The notes under the pieces were generated by a model, which was not told the origin of the DNA, made no database searches, and saw nothing but the letters and a program-made list of their open reading frames with translations. Made by a program: the position numbers and the translations under genes. 43,544 bases of DNA, from NCBI GenBank assembly GCA_947567595.1, contig CANOMQ010000035.1, positions 1-43,544 on the forward strand, given 5' to 3'. Shown here piece by piece: positions 17,108 to 25,180 of this stretch (within the stretch, counting starts at the first letter, position 1; each line of letters starts with the position of its first letter). The DNA is from an uncultured Lachnospiraceae bacterium (GTDB lineage: Bacteria; Bacillota; Clostridia; Lachnospirales; Lachnospiraceae).

Positions 17108-17830
17108 TTAGAATTCTCCTTGGTACTGCGTGAATTTATCCTTCACATCCGTATATTTTGCCCTAGACACTGCAACTTCCAGCCCGTCCGACAGCATCAC
17201 CCTGTATCCTGTAACGTTCCTGATGTATTTCAGATTTACAAGATAGCTTTTTTGAATCCTTATAAAGCTGCCTTCCCCGAGCATATCCTCCACTTCGTCC
17301 AGCTTCCCGTACATGGTATATATTTTCACCATGTCTTCCATGACATGGAACTCCAGCTTATGCAGCCTGCTCTCAACATACAGGAGGTTTTCCAGCTTCA
17401 CTTTTTTTCTTCCTTCCCTGAAATCAAACACTTTTTCCACTACCGAATTGAGCTTATCTATGATTGCATCCAGGCATTCCTGCACTGCAGCGGAAAAATT
17501 GGAGCCTCCCTTGAGCAGATAGCGCACCACGTCAAGCCGGTAACCTTCCAAAGAGTAGCTGATATACGCAGTGACAAATATAATGAACATCTCCCTGCTT
17601 ACTGCACGGATTTTTTGCGCAGCCTCAATGCCGTTCACCCCGTCCATGTTAATGTCTAAAAACACTGCCGTATAACGGGCAACTTCCGACCCAAGGGCAA
17701 CAAATTCCGCGCCTGATTCGAATATGTCTATCTCAAATACAATACGCTTCTCTGACAGACAGGCGGATATAAGCTTTTTCAGTTCTTCCGCAAAAATTTT
17801 TTCATCGTCACATATGGCAATTCTGAACAT
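17108..17830 (-). CDS. agrA: AgrA-like LytTR response regulator 1
   Basis: A 240-residue response regulator. The receiver domain (residues 1 to about 120) has CDDE near residues 8-11 and the phospho-Asp in FLDINMDG. The Lys before the usual Pro is present in YLLKGG. The C-terminal LytTR DNA-binding domain (about residues 140-238) contains LLYVES and GSFIRIQKSYLVN. LytTR proteins bind direct repeats two helical turns apart, and such repeats occur in its own promoter at 17943-17975 and at two other promoters in this window. That fits positive autoregulation. Confidence 0.95.
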   Translation of the reverse strand: MFRIAICDDEKIFAEELKKLISACLSEKRIVFEIDIFESGAEFVALGSEVARYTAVFLDINMDGVNGIEAAQKIRAVSREMFIIFVTAYISYSLEGYRLDVVRYLLKGGSNFSAAVQECLDAIIDKLNSVVEKVFDFREGRKKVKLENLLYVESRLHKLEFHVMEDMVKIYTMYGKLDEVEDMLGEGSFIRIQKSYLVNLKYIRNVTGYRVMLSDGLEVAVSRAKYTDVKDKFTQYQGEF

Positions 17831-17908
17831 CTGTTTAACACCTCTCCATCCATTATCTTCTGTTTTTTCAATGGTATCCTACGGGTCTCAACATAATTTA
17901 TTTCATTG

Positions 17909-17975
17909 ATTATAATCCAAAATGTCACAAAAACAAGCAAGATGTCAAAATTACGGGATTTGCTGTCAAAATTAC
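17909..17975 (-). promoter_or_regulatory. predicted LytTR-regulated promoter of agrA1C1
   Basis: A -10 box TATAAT at 17909-17914 on the minus strand. Two perfect half-sites TGTCAAAATTAC (plus strand) lie at 17943-17954 and 17964-17975, 21 bp apart. The near one begins after a 28-bp gap from the -10. The half-sites and the nine bases between them match the site at 18810-18842 almost exactly. No good -35 is present, as expected for an activator-dependent promoter. Confidence 0.8.
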
Positions 17976-17997
17976 CTTATCCGTTTTCCTTTTGCAA

Positions 17998-18034
17998 TAA
18001 AAAAACCGATTTCGTCTATTTCTTGAAACCGGTT
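17998..18034 (-). terminator. terminator overlapping the agrB2 stop
   Basis: A 10-bp stem with one G-U pair, arms 18004-18013 and 18025-18034 (AACCGATTTC and GAAACCGGTT on the plus strand), followed by a minus-strand T-run at 17998-18003. The last codons of agrB2 form part of the hairpin. Confidence 0.8.
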
Positions 18035-18597
18035 CTCATATTCTTGTATTTCCCCAATATCATCGTTATCACTGTCATGAAAAAGGTTACTGATATCAGG
18101 AAAACATAGCATTCCTTTTTCAGGGCAGCACATATTATTGCCAGTATTAAATCAACCAGCAAAAATATTTTCAGTTTTTTCTTAAAAAACATATTTTCTT
18201 CACTGTCCACTTCCCTGTTGATGTTCTCAACAGGATATAAAGCATAAACTGCAGCTTCTAAAATAAACAGGGCTATAAACGAAAACAGCATTGGGATATG
18301 GGCATACCTGACGATTAACAGGATCCCGGAAAATGTCAGGCATGATAAAACAAAACAGGAATGAAACTTGTCCAAATGCAGTCCTCCCGCATAGGAGCGC
18401 AGTGGAGCGAATATTAAAAAAAACAATATTCCTTCCATAAGCATATGTAAATACAATGACACGAACAGGCAAGACAATACAAACAGTCCTACTTCAATGG
18501 TCATTGTAAACCCATATTCGTACAGTTCCCTGTCCTCTTCTTTTACCATGCCCTTTTGAATGACATAATCCGTTAGGATTTCTTCAAGCCTTTTCAT
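18016..18597 (-). CDS. agrB: AgrB peptide-processing membrane protease 2
   Basis: A 193-residue polytopic membrane protein. The catalytic pair lies in GGLHLDKFHSC as His74 and Cys81. It should process AgrD2, whose stop codon ends 1 bp before this start. Length and topology match the family and AgrB1, but the two proteins differ clearly outside the catalytic segment, so this is not a recent duplication. It is followed at once by a terminator hairpin. Confidence 0.95.
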   Translation of the reverse strand: MKRLEEILTDYVIQKGMVKEEDRELYEYGFTMTIEVGLFVLSCLFVSLYLHMLMEGILFFLIFAPLRSYAGGLHLDKFHSCFVLSCLTFSGILLIVRYAHIPMLFSFIALFILEAAVYALYPVENINREVDSEENMFFKKKLKIFLLVDLILAIICAALKKECYVFLISVTFFMTVITMILGKYKNMRTGFKK

Positions 18598-18598
18598 G

Positions 18599-18745
18599 TT
18601 AGAACTTCCTGAATTTTCTTACTGCGTCAGGCTGCTTAGGCTGATGGTAAATCAAATGACACCTGCTATTTGCAGCAACAGAAAGTGTCCTGTTTGTAAC
18701 TGCTGTCAATACCTTCGCAATCAGTTTATTATCATTTTTTTTCAT
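18599..18745 (-). CDS. agrD: AgrD-type cyclic autoinducer precursor 2
   Basis: A 48-residue peptide gene one base upstream of agrB2, preceded by AAGGTGGGAT as ribosome site. The N-terminal part is amphipathic (KLIAKVLTAV). The predicted ring is CHLIY at residues 29-33, followed by HQPKQPDAV. The YHQPK context is identical to AgrD1 while three ring residues differ, so the two signals should be chemically distinct but processed alike. The order is agrD-agrB, the reverse of the agr1 locus. Confidence 0.92.
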   Translation of the reverse strand: MKKNDNKLIAKVLTAVTNRTLSVAANSRCHLIYHQPKQPDAVRKFRKF

Positions 18746-18775
18746 TTATCCCACCTTCTTTCCATTATTCTATCT

Positions 18776-18842
18776 ATTATACTCCTATAATTTTTCTTTT
18801 TTCTGATTCTGTCAAAAATACGGGATTTGCTGTCAAAATTAC
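18776..18842 (-). promoter_or_regulatory. predicted LytTR-regulated promoter of agrD2B2
   Basis: A -10 box TATAAT at 18776-18781. Half-sites TGTCAAAAATAC (18810-18821) and TGTCAAAATTAC (18831-18842) are 21 bp apart, again 28 bp from the -10. The distal half-site overlaps the last codons of agrC2. It is nearly identical to the agrA1C1 promoter element. Confidence 0.8.
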
Positions 18843-20113
18843 CCGAGATTTAAAACCATGGTCAAGGAAAATCTTCCGTTTTCCGTATCAATTATAGATT
18901 CTCCCTGATATTTATCCACAATTCGCTCAATTGATTTTAAACCATAACCGCATCTGTATTCCTTTGTTTTTGTTGATAAAATATTTCCGTTTCTGTTCCT
19001 CCTAATTTCCTTCTCATAAGGATTTTTTATTACGATAATCCATGCTTCCTTTTTAACACCCATTGAAATTTCAATTACTTTTTTACTGTTTTCACACTTT
19101 CTGACTGCCTCAATCGCATTGTCAATTGCATTCCCAAGAACGACTCCTATATCACACTGTTCTATTGGCAGTTCGTTTGGTATGAAAACTTTTAACCGAA
19201 AATCAATGCCGTATTCCCTTGCTGTAGTGTATTTAAAATTAATAATTGCGTCCACCGTACTGTTCCCACTGTTGGAAATATTCTCTGCATTGCTACAATT
19301 ATGTATGATTTTGTTCAAATTCTGAATAGCGCTTTCCTGATCACCATTCTCAAGACTTCCTTTCAAAACAGCAAGTTCATTAATCAGGTTATGTTTTTCA
19401 ATCCTGTATTCTTCCAACATTTTCTTTTGTTCCGTCATATTTTCCGAAATGATGCCAACCTGCTGTGCATACACAGTTCTTTCCTTTTCATGCATGAAAA
19501 CTTCACTTGTTTTGATATAGATTTCAAATATAATCACATTAAATAACAGCAGAATACTCATGATGATCATAGAGGAAAGATTATCGTTTCTGTTATAAAA
19601 TTCGTTAATTGCAATATAAATGCTGCCTACCGGTATCAATAACAAAAATAAGTAAAACTTATTCGGGAGCATTTCACCGTCTACCTTATTCCACATGGAT
19701 GATATGGCATAAACAAAAATAATCATAAGGATATTAGATATAACTACACCTTCTATATCCTGATTATACTGATCCGTTTGAACCAATCTAACAAGAAAGA
19801 ACACAAATACTTCCAATAACGAACCTACTGAAAAATAAAGAAACAGTAAAAAATATTTTCTCTTTCCTTCGCAATGGTATCTGCATACAGCCATTAACAG
19901 TATCAACACAATATCAATGAAAGATAATAACATGTTAATGTTTCCTCTTTTATATTGAAATATTATCTGAAATGCGCAATATACGATACATATTACTACT
20001 GATAAAAATGAAACCCTTTTCTTTTCAAAAAAATTCTTCCAATACCGATTTACAATCCATACTGTAGTAACTGCTACGACAAAATTAATAATACCATTCC
20101 CTATATTAAGCAT
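18839..20113 (-). CDS. agrC: AgrC-like sensor histidine kinase 2
   Basis: A 424-residue protein when started at the ATG at 20113, which follows GGGGGGTG and overlaps the agrA2 stop by 8 bp. The longer frame to 20194 would overlap agrA2 by 89 bp and is unlikely. N-terminal membrane helices (about residues 5-195) lead to a dimerisation helix with phospho-His in YRIEKHNLI. The GHKL ATPase domain has an N box VLGNAIDNAIEA and a G box CGYGLKSI. It probably senses the AgrD2 ring peptide. Confidence 0.94.
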   Translation of the reverse strand: MLNIGNGIINFVVAVTTVWIVNRYWKNFFEKKRVSFLSVVICIVYCAFQIIFQYKRGNINMLLSFIDIVLILLMAVCRYHCEGKRKYFLLFLYFSVGSLLEVFVFFLVRLVQTDQYNQDIEGVVISNILMIIFVYAISSMWNKVDGEMLPNKFYLFLLLIPVGSIYIAINEFYNRNDNLSSMIIMSILLLFNVIIFEIYIKTSEVFMHEKERTVYAQQVGIISENMTEQKKMLEEYRIEKHNLINELAVLKGSLENGDQESAIQNLNKIIHNCSNAENISNSGNSTVDAIINFKYTTAREYGIDFRLKVFIPNELPIEQCDIGVVLGNAIDNAIEAVRKCENSKKVIEISMGVKKEAWIIVIKNPYEKEIRRNRNGNILSTKTKEYRCGYGLKSIERIVDKYQGESIIDTENGRFSLTMVLNLG

Positions 20114-20834
20114 CAATTTCACCCCCCAACAGCCTGCTGTATTGTTCGCCAAAATGATTCTGCCTGTCCTCACTGACTGACAGTTTTCTCCCATTTGTCA
20201 GGATAACATTTGTTTTGGAGCGTGATTTTATGTGATGATAATTCACGAGATATGACTGATGTATTCTTAGAAACGGAATTTTGCCGCCTTCCATCTGTGT
20301 TTCCACTTCCGACAGCTTCCCGTTGAAGGTTTCCATCCTTCCATTTTTGATATGCACATTGATTTTTCTTCCCCGGCTCTCAAAATAAAGTATTTCCATG
20401 CATGATATCTTATGTTCTTCATTTTTATACCGATAAGTAAAATAAAATTTATTGTTCCCAATATTTTTGTTCGCATCTAAAAAAGTATCCCTGAAATATG
20501 CCGGCTCTATCGGTTTCTTGATGAAGTCAAATACATTTAGCCGAAAAAGCTCCATCAAATAATTATCGTATCCTGACACATAAACCAATAGAACATTTTC
20601 ATCCACTTCCCTGATATGTTTCGCTGTCGTGATTCCGTCCCCTTTTTTCATCTGAATGTCCAAATATATCAAATCATAAAATGTTCCTTTTAATATTTCT
20701 TCCTCTAATGATTCACCGTCATAAAACACATCTGTATTTACCGGAATATTTTCATTTTTGCAAATCTCAAACAGAAGCGCTTCTATCTGACCGGCAATCA
20801 CTTTTTCATCATCACAAACGGCAACCCTTATCAT
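20106..20834 (-). CDS. agrA: AgrA-like LytTR response regulator 2
   Basis: A 242-residue regulator. The receiver has VCDDEK, the phospho-Asp in YLDIQMKKGDG and the Lys-Pro of FIKKPIEP. The LytTR domain contains ILYFESRGRKINV and IPFLRIHQSYLVN. It is upstream of and coupled to agrC2. Since the agrD2 and agrA1 promoters carry nearly identical LytTR sites, either AgrA protein might act on both circuits. No clear LytTR repeat pair was seen upstream of agrA2 itself. Confidence 0.95.
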   Translation of the reverse strand: MIRVAVCDDEKVIAGQIEALLFEICKNENIPVNTDVFYDGESLEEEILKGTFYDLIYLDIQMKKGDGITTAKHIREVDENVLLVYVSGYDNYLMELFRLNVFDFIKKPIEPAYFRDTFLDANKNIGNNKFYFTYRYKNEEHKISCMEILYFESRGRKINVHIKNGRMETFNGKLSEVETQMEGGKIPFLRIHQSYLVNYHHIKSRSKTNVILTNGRKLSVSEDRQNHFGEQYSRLLGGEIDA

Positions 20835-20877
20835 TTATGTTCCTCTTGAGCGTTTTATACTTCTGCATCTCTGTATC

Positions 20878-21108
20878 CTAATCTTGAAAAAATTCATCAT
20901 ACGCTACATCTAAAATCATTTTTAACAGCTTCAAATCACTTGCCTTAATGTTTCTTCTGCCCGTTTCTATGTTAGCCAGTGTACTCCTTGACATGGCACT
21001 GCCCCGCAGCTGCATTCTCGCAACAGTTTCTTCCTGTGTCAGATTTCTTATCGTCCTTATTTTTTGAATATTCCTTCCCAATGGAATATCCGTTAAAATC
21101 CACTGCAT
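20878..21108 (-). CDS. XRE-family helix-turn-helix regulator
   Basis: A 76-residue protein with a single helix-turn-helix (about residues 10-62: NIQKIRTIRNLTQEETVARM, then SRSTLANIETGRRNI). The start is the ATG at 21108, 4 bases after GGAGGGG; the frame to 21138 lacks a ribosome site. It lies 43 bp upstream of agrA2 on the same strand and may share its transcript, so it could set basal expression of the agr2 circuit. It is too small to have a ligand domain. A -10-like TATACT lies at 21150-21155 with no good -35. Confidence 0.9.
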   Translation of the reverse strand: MQWILTDIPLGRNIQKIRTIRNLTQEETVARMQLRGSAMSRSTLANIETGRRNIKASDLKLLKMILDVAYDEFFQD

Positions 21109-21321
21109 TTTCCCCTCCACGTGACCTATCAGTAACAAAACTTTAGATTAGTATATACAAATATTTACAAATTATTGTCACTATCGGGTGGCAAAAAGCA
21201 AAAAAATTTTACATAATTAATTTTATAATTTATTATTAAAATTGTACATTATAAACTTAAACCCACACATTATCTTTTATCAAAAAAACAATATTTATAA
21301 GAGTATAAATTACTTATTGCA

Positions 21322-21429
21322 ATGGATAAGGCAAAAGATGAACTGATTAAGATCAAACTGGCGTATAATTCTTATTGTACAATAAATGAAAAGGTTATTA
21401 TAAACGGATATAGTCCAGTCGGATATTAA
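21322..21429 (+). CDS. possible 35-residue ORF
   Basis: ATG to TAA, 35 codons, beginning MDKAKDELIKIKLAY and ending NGYSPVGY. Its composition is protein-like, with a lysine-rich helix and then a strand-like end. No convincing ribosome site precedes it (the upstream bases are AT-rich). It is the only plus-strand candidate in this area, and could be chance or a remnant of a larger gene. Confidence 0.25.
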   Translation: MDKAKDELIKIKLAYNSYCTINEKVIINGYSPVGY

Positions 21430-21459
21430 TAATGAATATTTTTATTGACATTAGTATAA

Positions 21460-21531
21460 TTAGAAAACAAACAAGATAAAATTTGATATGACCATTCCTA
21501 TTAACCCTATGTACATTATAAGTTCAGACAT
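21460..21531 (-). CDS. 23-residue hydrophobic micropeptide
   Basis: ATG at 21531, seven bases after AAAGGAG, to TAA at 21460. The peptide (MSELIMYIGLIG, then MVISNFILFVF) is one membrane helix with an acidic N-terminus. A -10-like TATAAT lies upstream at 21579-21584. Size and composition resemble type I holin-like toxins and other small membrane regulators, but there is no family match I can name. The good ribosome site is the main support. Confidence 0.5.
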   Translation of the reverse strand: MSELIMYIGLIGMVISNFILFVF

Positions 21532-21633
21532 CAAATTTCTCCTTTATATCATTAATTGCTGAGCATCCGAAAATCCAAATTATACTTCCTTACAGATTTC
21601 TATCAGATTTTCCATGACCGGTCCACTGTCTAT

Positions 21634-21664
21634 AAAAAGAGCATCTGCCCAATTTGACAGATGC
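21634..21664 (-). terminator. terminator of the OmpR-like regulator operon
   Basis: Perfect 7-bp stem GCATCTG (21641-21647) and CAGATGC (21658-21664), with minus-strand TCTTTTT reading into 21634-21640. It lies 40 bp after the stop of the regulator gene. Confidence 0.9.
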
Positions 21665-21704
21665 TTTCTGCAATAAAAAATCATTGGCTTTCTATCAGGG
21701 CTCC

Positions 21705-22439
21705 TTATGATGCAGACTGGGCAAATGAATATCCAAATCCCCATCTTGTCAGGATGAACTGCGGCATTTTTTCATTATCCTCGATTTTTTTCCTAAGCTT
21801 CGCCACATGGTTTGCTACGGAATTCTCGCCCTCCACATAAGGCATCTTCCATGCCTGCTCATAGATTTCCTGCTTGCTCATTTCCTTCCCTGCATTTTCC
21901 ATCAGCACTCTCAAGACTTCCGTTTCATGCTTCATCAGCAGTATCTTCTGTCCATTTTTCTTTTGTACTTCTCCATTATTTACATTTAAAGTCAGCCCCG
22001 ACCTTGTGATGACCCCGCTTTCTAATGAAGTTCTCCTTGCCGCCTTTATTACGCGGTTGAAATTAATTACGGACCTGCATTTTGCCGCAAGCCTTATTGC
22101 CGGAATATCAAACGTAAGATAATCCGTTATTCCCATCCTATAGGCATGGACTACTTCCATATCACTCAATGATTTTCCTATCATAAATATCATGGACATT
22201 TTTTCCTTAAAAATCCGGGCAACCAAAATGTTCCCTGTACTGTCTGGCAAATGATCCTCCACAATAATAATGTCATAATCCGTATCCCTGACTTTTTCCA
22301 TAGCCGTTTCCGCAGAATTTACTACATCAACGTCTATGCCCTCCTCAGCAAAGTAACAACTATAATCCCTCCATTTGTCCCTGTCGCTAAAAACAACTAA
22401 AATTCTTCCTCCATTGCTCATTTGTAAGTTTGATTTCAT
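21705..22439 (-). CDS. atypical OmpR-family response regulator
   Basis: A 244-residue protein. A receiver-like domain (about residues 12-125) is followed by a winged-helix domain (about 150-240) with LLMKHETEVLRVLMENAG, SVANHVAKLRKKI and ILTRWGFGYSF, typical of OmpR/PhoB. The receiver is degenerate. The N-terminal acidic pair is FSDRD instead of DDE, and the conserved Lys of the 'DYLTKP' motif is Phe (DYLTFDIP). An Asp remains in VEDHLPD. It may work without phosphorylation. No histidine kinase is adjacent. It is the last gene of a minus-strand operon of plasmid-type genes; the start has GAGGAG seven bases upstream. Confidence 0.88.
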   Translation of the reverse strand: MKSNLQMSNGGRILVVFSDRDKWRDYSCYFAEEGIDVDVVNSAETAMEKVRDTDYDIIIVEDHLPDSTGNILVARIFKEKMSMIFMIGKSLSDMEVVHAYRMGITDYLTFDIPAIRLAAKCRSVINFNRVIKAARRTSLESGVITRSGLTLNVNNGEVQKKNGQKILLMKHETEVLRVLMENAGKEMSKQEIYEQAWKMPYVEGENSVANHVAKLRKKIEDNEKMPQFILTRWGFGYSFAQSAS

Positions 22440-22515
22440 TCACATACTCCTCAAATACTCTGCAGAGCGCATCCGCACACTGCATACTAATTAATAATCT
22501 GAAAGCAATCCGCCC

Positions 22516-23523
22516 TCACGCTATGAACCATTCCTGTGACGGAATGCAGGCAGTCACTTTAAGATCGCTGCCTATAATCCTTGTTTTGACCATGGAACTT
22601 GCAAAATCAAGCTGGTTTACCTTAAGCACTCTCTCACTGGTAACATATGTGTTTCCGTTAAAATCCTCCTTAAAACCTGCCAGAATTTTTGACAGCCTGT
22701 TTACACCCTCAAAATCCTCAACACAGAATACAAAAAGCGTATTTTCATATTTAGCGGCAAAGGCATCTTTTACCTTTATAAGCGTCGCCAGCTTCTCTTC
22801 AAACTTTAAAACCCTTTCCTGTTCACTTTCTATACGGTCATCAACGTTAAAATGCGCAGCTTCAAGTATTATATTCCAGTAAGCCCCATAATGCAAGCAC
22901 CTAATATAACCGTTCGGGTAAAACCTTCCTTTCTCACCATACCTCAGGGCATACGATGAATGCCTCCATTCTTCTATTTCTGCAACCTTTGACAACCTGC
23001 CCTCAAAAATACAGGCAACCTCACCGACATGAATACTCCTTAACACTCTTGTCGTGCACTGGGCGACCAGTCCGGTGTCATAATGGAATGACTTGTCCAG
23101 CCTTTCAGAATACATCTTAAAGCCCCTGTATGTAATGGTATAAACAAAAATGTTCCCTTTTCCTCCGCAGCTGTATTTCCTTCTCCATAAAAGCCCATAT
23201 TTTCCTAACGTCTGGAGCCTGCCGCCGAGACTGTCTGAATCCGCTATAATCGGCTTTTTGGGGAATTTCTCTACCATCCATTTCAGCCTGCCCGCCACCA
23301 TCTTAAGATCCGCATGCCCAAAAAAAGCGACTGCTTCAAGTATATACATATCCGAAAGGGTTATCTTTTCAGCCATCAGCAGTTCCTCGAGATAATCCAC
23401 ACTTTTGATATCACTTTTCGTTACCGGCTCAAGGCTGATGCCATTTCCATACCGGAATACAGAACTGTTTTTAAATCCCTCAGCTATCTTAACAAAATCC
23501 GCTATTTCCTTTTCTACTGCCAT
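22516..23523 (-). CDS. winged-helix plus C-terminal domain protein, copy A
   Basis: A 335-residue cytoplasmic protein. The N-terminal half looks like a winged helix: a helical stretch SDMYILEAVAFFGHADLKMV, then LGKYGLLWRRK and a strand pair ending TYRGFKMYSE (about residues 55-135). The C-terminal half is alpha/beta with NTLFVFCVEDFEGVNRLSK near residue 260. Two more proteins on this replicon (30918-32285 and 38951-39847) share this layout, including a strand followed by an acidic 'ED/DD' near the C-terminus. The layout recalls replication-relaxation family proteins of conjugative elements, but sequence similarity is weak. Function unknown. Confidence 0.75.
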   Translation of the reverse strand: MAVEKEIADFVKIAEGFKNSSVFRYGNGISLEPVTKSDIKSVDYLEELLMAEKITLSDMYILEAVAFFGHADLKMVAGRLKWMVEKFPKKPIIADSDSLGGRLQTLGKYGLLWRRKYSCGGKGNIFVYTITYRGFKMYSERLDKSFHYDTGLVAQCTTRVLRSIHVGEVACIFEGRLSKVAEIEEWRHSSYALRYGEKGRFYPNGYIRCLHYGAYWNIILEAAHFNVDDRIESEQERVLKFEEKLATLIKVKDAFAAKYENTLFVFCVEDFEGVNRLSKILAGFKEDFNGNTYVTSERVLKVNQLDFASSMVKTRIIGSDLKVTACIPSQEWFIA

Positions 23524-23556
23524 GTCAATTCACTCCCAAAAAAATCCTTATCACTT

Positions 23557-24639
23557 TTATACCGCACCACTATCCAGCTCCCTCCATTTTTTTGTATCAA
23601 CACGTTCTATCTTGTCAAGGCACCTTACCCGCAAATACTTTGTATCAGGTTTTATTTTTGACACAAATCCCGAATATTCTTCCCCCACAGGCACATAATC
23701 CACGCCATCCTGAAAGCTGCCTATGGCATTGAAATTGGGTATCCCGTCTATTTCCGCAAAAAAAGACCTTTTGGCTTTGCTGCTGTCAACAACCGTAAAT
23801 CTTACAGTCATCCCCACACTGAGTTTTTTAAGCGCAAGCTCCCATGGATCATATCCTGTCAGCTTATGATACTCTCGTCTCGAGCAGTTGAATACCGTCC
23901 TTTTGGGCATATTCCTGTACGTTTCTTCGTTTTCTTTCGTAATTTTTATGTTTCCGCCGTCCTGCCTTACGGACTGGCTCATTCCCGTTATAACAACATC
24001 CACAATACTTCCTACTACAGCTTCACGTTTCAGGTTTGGTGTATAAGCATTTGCCCATTCCTTTATGGGGATACGACCAAGTATGCCAAGACCACAGATG
24101 TCAATATATACAATCTGACGTACCTTTCCGCTGTCGGTATTGTCAAACACATCCGTTATCTGAGCCTTTGCCCGGACGTTCTTACCCTGCTCCAACAGGG
24201 ACACTATGCGTTCCACTGCCTGCTTTCTCGGTATTTCTTTTACTGCCATATGTGACACGTGTACTGTCATGTTCTCTTCGTCTATGGCGGTAACCTCTAC
24301 TGAATATACAGTTGAAAGACACAGCGCCCGATCATTTATCCTGCTTCTGTATCCCTTAATGTTTTTATTCAGCATTTTTATTGTCACTTCACCCGCATAG
24401 GCAATCAGATTATCATACCTGTCAATAACGGAAAACATGATTTCCAACTTTTCTTTTTTCTCCATCATTTCTTTATAATAGGAAATGCTACCCGCTTCCT
24501 GCAGGTCAAGCGTAAGGACCTGTTCCCCTCCCCTGCTTTCCGCAAACATATCATACCCTGAACCGATGTCCTCCGTTTCTTTTATGACGACTGTTTCCAT
24601 TAATTCTGTTTCCCTTGTTTCTTCCATATTTTTATCCAT
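23557..24639 (-). CDS. S1-like domain protein of plasmid operon
   Basis: A 360-residue protein with an acidic N-terminal region and, at about residues 145-235, a segment resembling an S1/OB fold (VRAKAQITDVFD, YIDICGLGILGRIPIKEWA, VVGSIVDVVITGM). A second OB-like stretch may follow near residues 280-350 (VGMTVRFTVVD, YSGFVSKIKPD). OB/S1 folds bind single-stranded nucleic acid. No signal or membrane segment is seen. It lies between the lipoprotein-like gene and the winged-helix gene. The fold call is moderate; the role is unknown. Confidence 0.65.
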   Translation of the reverse strand: MDKNMEETRETELMETVVIKETEDIGSGYDMFAESRGGEQVLTLDLQEAGSISYYKEMMEKKEKLEIMFSVIDRYDNLIAYAGEVTIKMLNKNIKGYRSRINDRALCLSTVYSVEVTAIDEENMTVHVSHMAVKEIPRKQAVERIVSLLEQGKNVRAKAQITDVFDNTDSGKVRQIVYIDICGLGILGRIPIKEWANAYTPNLKREAVVGSIVDVVITGMSQSVRQDGGNIKITKENEETYRNMPKRTVFNCSRREYHKLTGYDPWELALKKLSVGMTVRFTVVDSSKAKRSFFAEIDGIPNFNAIGSFQDGVDYVPVGEEYSGFVSKIKPDTKYLRVRCLDKIERVDTKKWRELDSGAV

Positions 24640-24658
24640 TTATCCAAACCTCCGTTTC

Positions 24659-25180
24659 CTATATTACATAAAAATAATTCACAAGCCCCACTACTATCAC
24701 AAATACCAGCACAACCGTATTAAGGTAAATGCATAAATTAAACATGCCAAACCTCCTGATCTGCTTGTTTTTTGTGGAAAAGATAGCAAGCATTGCCCCT
24801 ATAAGCGAATTTACGGCTATAATCTCCACGACATGCCTTTTTACCGCCCTGTAAAAACATGTCCACCAGTACAAAATCCTACGCGACCACTTATCAATGG
24901 CATTGTCACCTTCCCATGTTGAGATATCCAAACCGCCTCCCGGCTTTGTCAGTTCATAAAGTGAATCGTAATAGCTACGCTCCGCAGCGTCCGCCATCCT
25001 TCCGGAAGACTCCCGCGACCTTTCACCGTAAGCATCCCTGTTTTCCATGCCGTAAGTATCCGTTATGTTTTCCTGCACGTTTTCCTTACCACATCCTGCA
25101 AGTCCCACCACCATTGCGGTAAAATATGTTACCAGCAGCATTCTTTTCCACATAGCCGCAGCTTCTCTGCCCTTACTCAT
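24659..25180 (-). CDS. lipoprotein with C-terminal membrane helices
   Basis: A 173-residue protein. A signal region (MLLVTYFTAMVVGLAGC) ends in the lipobox LAGC, so the mature N-terminus is probably lipid-modified. A polar, acidic stretch (about residues 30-105) follows, then two membrane helices near residues 115-133 and 148-172. The lipid-plus-two-helix layout would suit a small transfer-channel subunit, and a coupling ATPase is encoded elsewhere on the replicon, but there is no diagnostic match. The start used is the ATG at 25180; the ATG at 25153 just before the signal peptide is also possible. Confidence 0.7.
   Translation of the reverse strand: MSKGREAAAMWKRMLLVTYFTAMVVGLAGCGKENVQENITDTYGMENRDAYGERSRESSGRMADAAERSYYDSLYELTKPGGGLDISTWEGDNAIDKWSRRILYWWTCFYRAVKRHVVEIIAVNSLIGAMLAIFSTKNKQIRRFGMFNLCIYLNTVVLVFVIVVGLVNYFYVI

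Larger units (their letters stand above)
21109..21704. other. AT-rich intergenic segment between the agr2 and OmpR-like operons
   Basis: It contains a -10-like box for the XRE gene (21150-21155), a possible 35-codon plus-strand ORF (21322-21429), a 23-codon minus-strand membrane micropeptide (21460-21531) and a terminator (21634-21664). The stretch 21180-21320 is very AT-rich, and I see nothing else in it. Confidence 0.6.

Noticed and set aside
20114-20194. N-terminal extension of agrC2
   Set aside because: It overlaps agrA2 by almost 90 bp, and a better ribosome site precedes 20113.
21170-21200. Possible fourth LytTR site before the XRE and agrA2 genes
   Set aside because: TGTCACTATCGGG looks similar, but the second half-site is missing and its distance to the TATACT box does not fit the geometry of the other three.
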